Source: Streptomyces sp. S465
GTDB taxonomy: Bacteria; Actinomycetota; Actinomycetes; Streptomycetales; Streptomycetaceae
Direction: 5' to 3'
Length of the DNA stretch: 64,000 bases
NCBI RefSeq assembly: GCF_026898115.1
Contig: NZ_CP114036.1
Location: 3,831,001-3,895,000, forward strand
Shown here: piece by piece, positions 1-10,568 of the stretch
Layout: every line of letters begins with the position of its first letter
Position numbering within the stretch: position 1 is the stretch's first letter
Translations under genes and position numbers: made by a program
Notes under the pieces: generated by a model
What the model saw: the letters and a program-made list of their open reading frames with translations, nothing else
Databases searched by the model: none
What the model was told of the DNA's origin: nothing

Positions 1-9
1 TCCGGTCGG

Positions 10-1695
<1,686 letters not shown>

Positions 1696-1931
1696 GTCAT
1701 GCGCTCCCTGATCGTGGTCTTACATCGGTGGTCTGCGATGGTCTGCGATGGTCTGCTGGGTGGATCAGCTGCGTGAGTCAGCTTGATGGTCTGTGTGTGG
1801 TGCTCGTTCCGCCCCACTGTAATGGGGACACCCGGCGAGCCCTATCCGATCACCATCCGATCACGACAGGCGGTCCGCGCGGGGGAAGACGTGGGAATCG
1901 GACGGATGGTTGCCGGTGGGGCCCGGGGAGC

Positions 1932-1980
1932 GGGCGGGACAGCCGGCCGGGCAGGGGGCGGGACAGCCGGCCGGGCAGGG
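1932..1980. repeat. 24-bp tandem repeat, two copies
   Basis: Two adjacent identical copies (start 1932 and 1956) with core GGGACAGCCGGCCGGGCAGG lie in the intergenic region. The inner AGCCGGCCGG contains the palindrome GCCGGC, so each unit can form a small hairpin. No function can be read from sequence. Confidence 0.85.
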
Positions 1981-2024
1981 GTCCGGGCCCCTCGATCGGG
2001 CGCCGCCGGGCGCCTCACGGAGAT

Positions 2025-2180
2025 CGCGCGGGCGTGCCTCACGGGCATTTCGCAGGCGTGCCTCACGGGCATCTCGGAGGCGTCTCTCGAGACTCTCTCA
2101 GGCGTCTCTCGGGCGTCTCTCGGGCGCCTGACGAACATCTCGCGGGCGCTCTGACGAACATCTCGCGGGCCCATCGTGGC
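2025..2180. repeat. Cluster of short imperfect repeats upstream of the FHA/FtsK gene
   Basis: Several degenerate units follow each other: GGCGTGCCTCACGGGCAT occurs twice, then GGCGTCTCTCGG units, then CTGACGAACATCTCGCGGGC twice. The last pair is exact over 20 bases. The cluster ends about 280 bp before the ATG at 2458. It is purine/pyrimidine biased and has no clean dyad, so a slippage-prone spacer is as likely as an operator array. Confidence 0.7.
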
Positions 2181-2457
2181 CGTTCTCTCGGGCGTCTCAA
2201 GAGCGGCCGTTCCGGTCGTAATCAGCCAGTTTCGGCCGACCAGCCGACCAATCAAGATCATGTAAGGCCGGGCGGCGGGCGAAGTGTCGGCGGCAGGTGC
2301 GAAGATGCAGGCGGCACGGAAGCGCCGAGCGCCGGGGGACTCACGCTCCGTGACCCGTACGACCCCGTACGGACCTGTACGTGCCGAAGGGCCTGGGGGC
2401 GGCGGTGGGGGTCGGCACCCTGCCCGGCCCCCCGGACAGAAGGGACCGTTGACGGCG

Positions 2458-5400
2458 ATGCAGATTCGGCTGACCGTCCTCGGGCCGCGCAGCGCCCACC
2501 CGGGCCGTTCCGGCCACCATCCTGCGCCCGCGTCCGCCCCGCGCGCCCCCTTGGGCGCGGTGGACGTCCTGGTCACCGCTCCCGTCGGCACGGCCCTCGC
2601 CTCGGTGGCCGGCGGGCTCGCCGACGCGGTCGCCGCGGCCGGGTACGAGGCGGGGGGCGGCAGCGGTGGGGGCGGCGGCGCGGTGGTGCTGTACGCGGGG
2701 GGCGAGCGGCTGGACCCACAGCGCTGTGCGCTCGGCGAGCCGCCGCTGGTGGACGGCGCGGTGCTCTCCCTGCACGGCCCGGCCGACCCCGACACCGGCC
2801 ACTACCCCGGCTATCCCGGCTATCCCGGCCTTCCCGAGGCCGCCGTCGCCGACGCCACGGTCCATCTGGACGTGGTCGCGGGGCCCGACGCGGGCGGCGT
2901 CCACCTGCTGCACGGCGGCCAGGTCCGCATCGGCCGCTCCGCCGACGCGGACGTCCCCCTGGACGACCCCGACGTCTCCCGGCTGCACTGCGCGGTGACG
3001 GTCGCCGAGGACGGCCGCGCGACCATCGCCGACCTCGGCTCGACCAACGGCACCGCCGCCGACGGCGTCTCCGTGGGCGCCCAGCCGGTGCCGCTGGAGC
3101 CGGGGGCGCTGCTGCGGATCGGCGAATCCGCCCTGCGGCTGCGCGTCCCCTCGGCGGCGTCCGCGTTCCCGTCGGCCCCCACCCGCCTCCCCGTCCACGC
3201 CGATGGGGAGGGCCACCTCCGGGTCGCCCCCACGGAGGGCCCGGCCACGGCCCGCCCCGGTCACGGTCCGGCCGGGACTCGCCCCACCCACCCGGATGAC
3301 CCCGCCACGGGCCGCTCCACCCACGCGGAAGGCCCCTGGACAGGCGCCCCGCCGTCCTCCGCGCCCACCCACACCGCCCAGGGCACCTGGACGCCCCCCA
3401 ACCGCAACCCCGGCACCGGGTGGACCCGGGTCCCCCAGGCGGGGGACCCGCCCGGCCCCGGAACGGGCCTCGCCTCGGGGGCGTCCGGCCCCGAAGGCGC
3501 GTACGACCGGCGGGACGACGGCGGCTGGGGGCCCAGCGGCGGCTCGTCCGCCGGGCCCGCCCACCCGACCGGCCACGGCGACCGGCCCACGGGCGACGGC
3601 CCGCGCCCCGCGCCGGGCACCCCGGGCGGTCACGGGCCGGGCCGCGCCCAGGACGTACGGGACGTACGGGACGTACGGGACGTACGGGACGACTGGAGGG
3701 CCAGCGCCCCGGCGGGCCCCGGCGGCGCGGGGGCCGACGGGCGGCGGAGCCACGGCACGCCCGAGGACCCGCGCCACGGCGGCCCCGCAGCGGACACCGG
3801 CCGCCGTGGTGCCCCGCCGCGCGGCGGGGACGGTCCGCGGTACTCGGCCACCGACGACCCGCGGTACGACGACCCATCCACCGCCCGCACCCGACGCAAC
3901 ACCGCCCCACAGGCCGGAGCGGCTGGGCGCGCCCCCGCGGGGCAGCCCGCGCGAGGCGGGGAGGAACCGTGGGCGCGCGGCGGACAGGGCGGCCGAGCGG
4001 CCGACGCCGCCCCGGACCACCGGCACACTCCCCGTGAAGCCACCGGAGCCCCGGCCGGCCCTGGCGGCTCGCCTTACGGCGGCCCGGCCGCAGGCCACAG
4101 CGGACAGAGCGAGAGCGACGCGGACTCCGGTCGGCAGCCCCGCCCCGGGACGGGCTACGGCAACGCCGCGCGTGGCGGGCAGCCGCGTGGCCAAGGGCAC
4201 GGCGAACCGGCCGAGCGCGCCTATCCCGGCGGTCAGCCGGGCGCCACACCGCACGGCGGCCCGCAGGCCGGAGGCACGGTCTACGACAACGCCTCGCGCG
4301 GCGGGGCTCCCGCCGGCCCCTCGTACGACAGCACGGCCGCAGGCCACGCCCGACAGAGCGAGGGCGGCGCGGGCCACGGCCCCGCCCAGCGTGGCGGCCA
4401 GCCGCACGGCCAGGGCCCGCACGGACCCTCGGCCATCGGCAAGCCCGCCGACCCGGGCCCCGGGCGCCCGTCGTACGACGCCCCCTCCGCTGTCCCCGGA
4501 CAGCGCACCCCCTACCCCAGTCACCAGCCCGGCGCCGGACGACGCGGCGAACAGCGGACCACCGACGCGGGCCCCGGCGGCTCCTCGTACGACGACACGG
4601 CCGGCGGCGTGGGCTCCGCCCGCGCGGGGGCCGGCTACGGCGGGGCTCCCGACCCCGGACAGCGCGGCGAGTCGGCCGGGCGTGCGTACCCCGACGGCCG
4701 GTCGGTTACCAGCCCGCACGGCGGCCCGCAGACCGCAGGCGCGGGCTACGGTGGCGCTTCCGCCGCCGCCGGGCCGTCCGGCGGCTGGCCGGAGACCCGG
4801 GGCGCGGGACAGGGCGGAACCGGACAACGCGGCGGAGACACGGGACAGCGCGGCGAGTCGGCCGGGCGTGCGTACCCCGACGGCCGGTCGGATACCAGCC
4901 CGCACGGCGGCCCGCAGACCGCAGGCGCGGGCTACGGTGGCGCTTCCGCCGCCGCCGGGCCGTCCGGCGGCTGGCCGGAGACCCGGGGCGCGGGACAGGG
5001 CGGAACCGGACAACGCGGCGGGGACACCGGACAGGGCGGAAGCGGACCGCTGCGTGGGGGTGATCGCACGCATGTGGGGACCTATGCGCTGGACGCGCCG
5101 GGGGCGCAGGCGCGGCGGCGGGGGATAGGGGCCTGGGTGCGGCAGCTGGCCGGGGGGAAGGCGGCCGAACGGGGCGAGCCGAGGGAGGACGGCGGCGCGC
5201 GGGACGCGGCGGTGCGGGCGGCCGCGGAGGCGGAGGCATTGCAGCGGCGGTGGCCGGACCCGGCCACCGTGCTGATGACGGCGCTGGGGCCGGGTCCCCG
5301 GTTGTGGGAGCGCGCCCATGAGCACCCGGACGCGCTCGCCGTGCGGCTCGGCTCGGCCGACCGGCTGGCGGCCGGCGGCGGGCTGCTGCCCGCCGCGCCC

Positions 5401-7644
5401 GTCACCGTCGACCTGCGGCAGAGCGGATCGCTGGGGCTGGCCGGGCCACGGGCGCGGGTGGCCGGACTCGTCCGGTCCGTCGTGGCGCAGCTGGCGGCCC
5501 TGCACTCACCGGCCGCCCTGGAGATCGTGCTGATCAGCCGCGAGGAGCGGCTGGCGGAGTGGTCGTGGCTCGGCTGGCTGCCGCACCTCAAGCCGTTGCG
5601 CGGGCAGGACTGCCGGCTGCTGCTCGCGTACGACGTCGAGCAGGCCACGGCCCGTACGGCCGAGCTGACCCGGCGGCTGGAGGACGGGCCGCTGGGCCCC
5701 GGCTGGGCGAGCGCCTCCCCGGCCGCCGCGGCGGCCGCGGCCGCGCGCCACTCCGGGCCGTACACCGTGGTGGTCGTGGACGGCGCCCCTGGTCCGGCCG
5801 CGCTGGACGACACGCTCGCCCGGCTGGCGGTGAGCGGCCCGGCGGCCGGAATCCATCTGCTCTGTCTGGCCGAGGCGCCCGCCGCGTCGCCCACCTCCCC
5901 GCTGCCCAGGAGCTATGCGGCCGCGTGCGCCGCCTCCGCGCCCTTCGCGGCGTGCGGAGTGGCGGCCGTGCTGAGCGGCGATGTGGCCACGGGGCTACAG
6001 ATCGTCCACGGGGACGGGCCCGCGCCCGGCGGCACCGGAGTCACCGGAGCCACCAGCGCGCCCGGCGCCACCGGGGTCATCGGTGCGACCGGCGCGACCG
6101 GCGCCACCACGACCGTGACCGTGGACGCGGTGTCGGCGGCGTGGGCCGAGCGGTTCGCGCGGGCGCTCGCGCCCCTGCGCCCGGCCACCGCCGGGCACGG
6201 CGGCGCGTCCGGCGGCTCCGGCGGCCCGCCGACCGTCCCGCTGCCGGACTCGGCGCGACTGCTGGACGAGTTGGGGCTCGCGCGGGCCACGCCCGCGTCG
6301 CTGATGGCCCGTTGGGCGGCCGCGGCGGACGAGGTCCCGGCGGGTGGCCGGGCGCTGGCGGTGCTCGGCGCCGGGCCGCGCGGCCCGCTCTCGGTGGATC
6401 TGGCCGCCGACGGGCCGCACGCGCTGATCGACGGCGCGGCGGGCACCGGTAAGACGGAGCTGCTGCGCTCGTTCGCCGCGTCGCTCGCCGCCGCTGAACG
6501 GCCGGACCGGCTCGAACTCATCCTCGTAGACGGCGCCGGGGCCGGCACCGGGACCGGCTCCGGGGCCGTAACCGGAACCGGCGCGGGCACCGGCACGGCC
6601 ACCGGCACCGGCGAGGGGCTGCGGGTGTGCACGGATCTGCCGCATGTCTCGACGCATCTGACGGCCACCGACCCGGTACGGATGCGGGAGTTCGCGCAGG
6701 CGCTCAGCTCGGAGCTCAAGCGCCGCGCCGAGCTGCTCGGCCCGCTGGACTTCACCGCATGGCACGCCCGGCACCTCACCGGCGAGGGCGAGGGCCAGGG
6801 CGGTCACGGTGACCGCACCGCCGACGCGGGCGGGGTCGCGGGGGCGCCCGGTACCGGTGCGGCCCGCGTGGTCGCGCCCCGGCCGCCCGCCGACATCGAC
6901 CCTCCGCCGGGCGACACCCTCCGCACGCTCAATCTGCGCGCCCAGCGCACCGCGAGCGCGTCACCCGCCGCCCGTGCCCGTCCCCTCCCCCGTCTCGTCG
7001 TCCTCGTCGACGACTTCGACGCGCTGGTGGCCCCGGCTCTCGGCAGTCCCGGCCGCCCGGCGGCCGGTTCGGTCGTCCGCGCCCTGGAGGCGATCGCCCG
7101 CGACGGCGCCCGCCTCGGGGTGCACCTGGTCGTGACGTCCGGCCGTCCGGACCGTACGGCGGACACGGCGGCCGTCGAGCGGGCCGGTGTACGGATCGCC
7201 CTGGACCCACGCCCCCTGGCCCCAGCACACCCCGCGAGCCCCACACACCCCGCGCACACCCCAGACACCGCACACCCCGCCCACCCCCGTGACCCCGAAA
7301 GGCCCCATACCGCCCCCGCCTCATCGACACGCTCGGTCACAACCGCCCCCGCCGCCGCAGCCGCCTCCGGTGGCGACCCGGCTCCGGGCCGTGGGCGGCT
7401 GTTCCGCCCGGGTGACGCCGCGGCGACCCCGTTTCAGGCGGGCCGGGTGACCGGACGGATACCGCGCACCGCGACACAGCGGCCCACCGTCGTACCGCTG
7501 GAATGGCGGCGGATGGGCGATCCGCCGACCCGCCGGCCGCTGCGTGAGCTGGGCAACGGTCCGACCGACCTGGCGCTTCTGGCCAGTGCGCTCCAGCGCG
7601 CCGCGCAGTCGGCGGACGCGCCCACCGCGCCCGCGCTGATCTGA
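2458..7644 (+). CDS. FHA domain / FtsK-EccC-like ATPase with very long disordered linker
   Basis: Protein of 1728 aa. The N-terminal 100 residues resemble a ubiquitin-like YukD/EccD-type fold. An FHA domain follows (about 134-206) with GRS, SRLH and GSTNGT signatures, so it should bind phosphothreonine. Residues about 210-870 are a Gly/Pro/Arg-rich low-complexity linker with internal duplications. The C-terminal half resembles EccC/FtsK: an LWERAHEHPDALAVRLG-type stretch, a Walker A GAAGTGKT near 1326-1333 and a Walker B LVVLVDDFDAL near 1512. After the first strand of this ATPase, where EccC has an FKGG motif, there is instead a run of Gly-Thr dipeptides. The ATG at 2458 (MQIRLTVLGP) is used, with AGAAGGGA upstream. 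No WXG100, EccB or EccD genes are nearby, so I do not call it a type VII secretion gene. It is probably a cytoplasmic ATPase responding to the divergent kinase. Confidence 0.88.
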   Translation: MQIRLTVLGPRSAHPGRSGHHPAPASAPRAPLGAVDVLVTAPVGTALASVAGGLADAVAAAGYEAGGGSGGGGGAVVLYAGGERLDPQRCALGEPPLVDGAVLSLHGPADPDTGHYPGYPGYPGLPEAAVADATVHLDVVAGPDAGGVHLLHGGQVRIGRSADADVPLDDPDVSRLHCAVTVAEDGRATIADLGSTNGTAADGVSVGAQPVPLEPGALLRIGESALRLRVPSAASAFPSAPTRLPVHADGEGHLRVAPTEGPATARPGHGPAGTRPTHPDDPATGRSTHAEGPWTGAPPSSAPTHTAQGTWTPPNRNPGTGWTRVPQAGDPPGPGTGLASGASGPEGAYDRRDDGGWGPSGGSSAGPAHPTGHGDRPTGDGPRPAPGTPGGHGPGRAQDVRDVRDVRDVRDDWRASAPAGPGGAGADGRRSHGTPEDPRHGGPAADTGRRGAPPRGGDGPRYSATDDPRYDDPSTARTRRNTAPQAGAAGRAPAGQPARGGEEPWARGGQGGRAADAAPDHRHTPREATGAPAGPGGSPYGGPAAGHSGQSESDADSGRQPRPGTGYGNAARGGQPRGQGHGEPAERAYPGGQPGATPHGGPQAGGTVYDNASRGGAPAGPSYDSTAAGHARQSEGGAGHGPAQRGGQPHGQGPHGPSAIGKPADPGPGRPSYDAPSAVPGQRTPYPSHQPGAGRRGEQRTTDAGPGGSSYDDTAGGVGSARAGAGYGGAPDPGQRGESAGRAYPDGRSVTSPHGGPQTAGAGYGGASAAAGPSGGWPETRGAGQGGTGQRGGDTGQRGESAGRAYPDGRSDTSPHGGPQTAGAGYGGASAAAGPSGGWPETRGAGQGGTGQRGGDTGQGGSGPLRGGDRTHVGTYALDAPGAQARRRGIGAWVRQLAGGKAAERGEPREDGGARDAAVRAAAEAEALQRRWPDPATVLMTALGPGPRLWERAHEHPDALAVRLGSADRLAAGGGLLPAAPVTVDLRQSGSLGLAGPRARVAGLVRSVVAQLAALHSPAALEIVLISREERLAEWSWLGWLPHLKPLRGQDCRLLLAYDVEQATARTAELTRRLEDGPLGPGWASASPAAAAAAAARHSGPYTVVVVDGAPGPAALDDTLARLAVSGPAAGIHLLCLAEAPAASPTSPLPRSYAAACAASAPFAACGVAAVLSGDVATGLQIVHGDGPAPGGTGVTGATSAPGATGVIGATGATGATTTVTVDAVSAAWAERFARALAPLRPATAGHGGASGGSGGPPTVPLPDSARLLDELGLARATPASLMARWAAAADEVPAGGRALAVLGAGPRGPLSVDLAADGPHALIDGAAGTGKTELLRSFAASLAAAERPDRLELILVDGAGAGTGTGSGAVTGTGAGTGTATGTGEGLRVCTDLPHVSTHLTATDPVRMREFAQALSSELKRRAELLGPLDFTAWHARHLTGEGEGQGGHGDRTADAGGVAGAPGTGAARVVAPRPPADIDPPPGDTLRTLNLRAQRTASASPAARARPLPRLVVLVDDFDALVAPALGSPGRPAAGSVVRALEAIARDGARLGVHLVVTSGRPDRTADTAAVERAGVRIALDPRPLAPAHPASPTHPAHTPDTAHPAHPRDPERPHTAPASSTRSVTTAPAAAAASGGDPAPGRGRLFRPGDAAATPFQAGRVTGRIPRTATQRPTVVPLEWRRMGDPPTRRPLRELGNGPTDLALLASALQRAAQSADAPTAPALI
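3652..3687. repeat. 9-bp microrepeat GACGTACGG, four copies
   Basis: Four perfect head-to-tail copies of GACGTACGG inside the linker of the FHA/FtsK gene encode DVRDVRDVRDVR. The unit length is a multiple of three, so copy changes keep the frame. Confidence 0.95.
4657..5028. repeat. 186-bp in-frame tandem duplication within FHA/FtsK gene
   Basis: Two nearly identical 186-bp copies (4657-4842 and 4843-5028) encode a 62-residue Gly/Arg-rich linker block twice. The few differences are near 4711/4897 (GTTACC versus GATACC) and in the last 20 bp. Such near-identity in third positions indicates a recent duplication, or homogenisation, of disordered linker. Confidence 0.95.
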
Positions 7645-7811
7645 CCGCTCCTGACCGGTTCTCGACCGGCGTTCATCACGTTCATCACGGCACGGTCACG
7701 ATCCGTGAGTGAACGCAGGAGACAGTATTGCCACGTTCGGTGACCGGGCGTAGGACTACTCGCACGGGACACGACCGCACGGGGGCGGTCGGCATCGGAG
7801 GGAACACGGGG

Positions 7812-9170
7812 ATGCACGTATCGCTTCCTACGAAGCGTTCGACACGAGCCGCGGTGGCCCTGCTGGCGGCGGGAGCGCTCATGCTCACCGCCGCGGGCTG
7901 TGGCGGCGACGACGGAGACACGGTGAGCGGGGGCCCGCCGCCGAACACGGTGGAACTGCCGAACCTGAAGGGGCAGAAACTCCAGGTCACCGCCGTATGG
8001 ACGGGCACCGAGCAGGAGAACTTCACCAAGGTGCTGGCGGAGTTCGAAAAGCGCACCGGGGCGAAGGTCTCCTTCGTGCCGAGCGGTGACGACATGGCGG
8101 GCTTCGTCGGCTCGAAGATCGCGGGCGGCGCGCCGCCGGATGTCGCGATGGTCGGGCAGGTCGGTGTCATGCGCGAGTTCGCCGAGAAGGGCTGGGCCAA
8201 GCCGCTCGGCGCCGCCGCGCGGGCCCAGCTGGCCAAGAACTACGCCAAGGGCTGGCAGGACCTCGGCTCGTACGAGGGCAAGCCGTACGGGGTGTACTTC
8301 AAGGCCAGCAACAAATCCCTGCTCTGGTACAACACCTCCGCGTTCGACTACGCGGGCGCCAAGGTGCCCAAGACCTGGCGGGAGTTCCTGGCACAGGCCC
8401 AGCTGATCTCCGATTCCGGCACCGACGCGGTGGCGATCGGCGGCCAGGACGGCTGGACGCTCACCGACTGGTTCGAGAACGTCTATCTCTCCCAGGCGGG
8501 CCCGGAAAAGTACGACCAGCTCGCCCAGCACAAGATCAAGTGGACCGATCCGTCAGTGAAGAAGGCGCTGGAGACGCTCGCCGAGCTGTGGGGCGCCAAG
8601 GGCCTGGTCGCCGGCGGCCGCGGCGGTGCGCTTCAGACCGCGTTCCCGGACTCGGTCACCAAGGCGTTCGGCAACAAGGCGGAGCCGGACGCGGGCATGG
8701 TCTTCGAGGCCGACTTCGTCGCCGCCAACGTCGCGGACGCGGGCGCGGAGCTGGACCAGGACGCGAAGGTGTTCCCGTTCCCGGCGGTGGGTGACAAGGC
8801 GCCGGTGGTGACCGGCGGCGATGTCGGCGTGGCGCTGAAGGACAGCAAGGCGGCGCAGGCGCTGCTCACCTTCCTCGCCTCGCCCGACGCCGCGACCATC
8901 TGGGCCCAGTCCGGCGGGTTCATCTCGGCGAACAAAAACGTCAAGTTCAGCGCCTATCCCAATGCTTCGATGCGCAAGATCGCACAGGCGCTGATCGCGG
9001 CGGGCAATGACTTCCGGTTCGACATGTCCGACCAGGCTCCCGCGTCCTTCGGCGGCAAGCCGGCCCAGGGCGAATGGAAAGCGCTCCAGGACTTCCTCAA
9101 GAACCCGAGGAATGTCGAAGGCATCCAGCGCCAGCTGGAAGCGGATGCCGCCAAGGCGTACCAGAACTGA
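7812..9170 (+). CDS. Sugar ABC transporter substrate-binding lipoprotein
   Basis: Family 1 extracellular solute-binding protein of 452 aa. The N-terminus has basic residues, a hydrophobic core and a lipobox ending LTAAGC, so the mature protein is predicted to be lipid-anchored outside the membrane. The mature part has the usual layout for carbohydrate binding (VTAVWTGTEQENFTKV near the start, then a hinge and ligand lobes). The ATG at 7812 is chosen because GGAGGGAA lies 7 nt upstream; an in-frame TTG at 7728 would add 28 residues before the signal peptide. Two permease genes follow in the same direction after 24 bp, forming an importer operon. The exact sugar cannot be told from sequence. 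Confidence 0.93.
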   Translation: MHVSLPTKRSTRAAVALLAAGALMLTAAGCGGDDGDTVSGGPPPNTVELPNLKGQKLQVTAVWTGTEQENFTKVLAEFEKRTGAKVSFVPSGDDMAGFVGSKIAGGAPPDVAMVGQVGVMREFAEKGWAKPLGAAARAQLAKNYAKGWQDLGSYEGKPYGVYFKASNKSLLWYNTSAFDYAGAKVPKTWREFLAQAQLISDSGTDAVAIGGQDGWTLTDWFENVYLSQAGPEKYDQLAQHKIKWTDPSVKKALETLAELWGAKGLVAGGRGGALQTAFPDSVTKAFGNKAEPDAGMVFEADFVAANVADAGAELDQDAKVFPFPAVGDKAPVVTGGDVGVALKDSKAAQALLTFLASPDAATIWAQSGGFISANKNVKFSAYPNASMRKIAQALIAAGNDFRFDMSDQAPASFGGKPAQGEWKALQDFLKNPRNVEGIQRQLEADAAKAYQN

Positions 9171-9194
9171 CGACTCGACCGGGAGAACCACATC

Positions 9195-10568
9195 ATGTCG
9201 ACCGCGACAGCGGACGGCGCGGCCACACCTGGCCGGGCGTCGTCCGCCCCACCGGCAAAGCGACCGACCGCGAAGAGCAAGAAGGGCGTCCTGGGCACCC
9301 GGCCCTGGCTGGCGGCGGTGTTCCTGCTGCCCGCCCTGGTGCTGCTCGGGGCGCTCGTCGTCTATCCGATCGGCTACTCCGTCTACCGGAGCTTCTTCGA
9401 CGCCTCCGGCAACGGCTTCGTCGGCCTGGACAACTACCAGGAGATGTTCTCCGACGACGCCACCAAGACGGCGATCAAGAACAACATCATCTGGCTGATC
9501 CTGGCCCCGACGGTCTCCACCGCCCTGGGCCTGATCTTCGCCGTGCTCACCGAACGGGTGCGCTGGGCCACCGCCTTCAAGCTGGTCGTCTTCATGCCGA
9601 TGGCGATCTCGATGCTGGCGGCGGGCATCATCTTCCGGCTGGTCTACGAACAGGACCCGGACAAGGGCGTGGCCAACGCCATGTGGGTGAGCGTGCACGA
9701 CTCCTTCAGCGAGTCGCCGCCGTTCCCCGGCGCCCATCCGCGTCCCACCGCCGGACTGACCGAGTCGTCCAACGGCTCGTTCACCACCCGGGACACCGTC
9801 CGCGCCGGCAGCCCGGCCGCACTGCCGCTGGTCGCGGCCAAGCGCGATGACATCAGCGGGGCGCAGGACGCCAAGGCCGCCAAGGCCGAGCCGGGGAAGG
9901 TGACCGGCACCGTCTGGTTCGACTTCACCCGGGGCGGCGGTGGCGAACAGGGCGTCATCGACAAGGGCGAGAAGGCGATGGCCGACCTCAAGATCGAGGC
10001 GGTCAAGGACGGCAAGGTCGTCGCGAAGACGACGACGTCGGCGGACGGTACGTACACCCTTCCCGCCGCGGCCGAGGGCGCCCGGCTGCGGCTGCCCGCC
10101 TGGAACTTCTCCGAGCCGTACAACGGGGTGGACTGGCTCGGCCCGTCCATCGTCACCCCGGCCATCATCGGGGCGTACGTCTGGATCTGGGCCGGTTTCG
10201 CGATGGTGCTGATCGCGGCGGGGCTCGCCGGGGTGCCGCGTGAGCTGATGGAGGCCGCGCGGATGGACGGCGCCAATGAGTGGCAGGTCTTCCGGCGGAT
10301 CACCGTGCCGCTGCTGGCGCCGGTGCTCTCGGTCGTCGTCGTCACGCTGATGATCAACGTGATGAAGATCTTCGACCTGGTCTACATCATCGCGCCGGGC
10401 CCGTCGCAGGACGACGCCAACGTACTGGCCCTCCAGCTCTTCCAGTCGTCCTTCGGCACCGACGTCAACCAGGGCCTCGGCAGCGCGATCGCCGTGCTGC
10501 TGCTGGTGCTCGTCCTGCCCATCATGTTCATCAACATCCGCCGCATCCGAAGGGAGAGCCGCCGATGA
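9195..10568 (+). CDS. Sugar ABC transporter permease with large extracytoplasmic insert
   Basis: MalF/UgpA-type permease of 457 aa, about 150 residues longer than usual. The first three membrane helices are normal (VFLLPALVLLGALVVYPIGY, then a segment around LAPTVSTALGLIFAV, then VFMPMAISMLAAG). Between helix 3 and the next (about residues 166-312) lies a soluble insert with a carboxypeptidase-regulatory-like beta fold: GTVWFDF, ADLKIEAVKDGKVVAKT, SADGTYTLPA. The remaining helices and the cytoplasmic EAARMDGANEWQVF loop that docks the ATPase are intact. The insert should face outside, where the sugar-loaded lipoprotein docks. The ATG at 9195 lies 24 bp after the lipoprotein gene, and the stop overlaps the next start (ATGA). 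Confidence 0.93.
   Translation: MSTATADGAATPGRASSAPPAKRPTAKSKKGVLGTRPWLAAVFLLPALVLLGALVVYPIGYSVYRSFFDASGNGFVGLDNYQEMFSDDATKTAIKNNIIWLILAPTVSTALGLIFAVLTERVRWATAFKLVVFMPMAISMLAAGIIFRLVYEQDPDKGVANAMWVSVHDSFSESPPFPGAHPRPTAGLTESSNGSFTTRDTVRAGSPAALPLVAAKRDDISGAQDAKAAKAEPGKVTGTVWFDFTRGGGGEQGVIDKGEKAMADLKIEAVKDGKVVAKTTTSADGTYTLPAAAEGARLRLPAWNFSEPYNGVDWLGPSIVTPAIIGAYVWIWAGFAMVLIAAGLAGVPRELMEAARMDGANEWQVFRRITVPLLAPVLSVVVVTLMINVMKIFDLVYIIAPGPSQDDANVLALQLFQSSFGTDVNQGLGSAIAVLLLVLVLPIMFINIRRIRRESRR

Larger units (their letters stand above)
1696..2457. promoter_or_regulatory. Divergent intergenic region between kinase and FHA/FtsK genes
   Basis: About 760 bp without a convincing gene. It must hold the promoters of both divergent genes, but I cannot place -10/-35 boxes with confidence. 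The decamer GGTCTGCGAT is repeated near 1731-1760, and two families of short tandem repeats (1932-1980 and about 2025-2180) fill the middle. A GTG at 2284 is in frame with the downstream gene and would add 58 residues, but those are low-complexity. The ATG at 2458 is preferred. Confidence 0.5.

Noticed and set aside
2341..5505. Long minus-strand open frame opposite the FHA/FtsK gene
   Set aside because: Low-complexity antisense of a repetitive linker; no domain and no ribosome site.
2458..7644. Type VII secretion locus
   Set aside because: There is an EccC-like ATPase but no WXG100, EccB, EccD, EccE or mycosin genes in the window.
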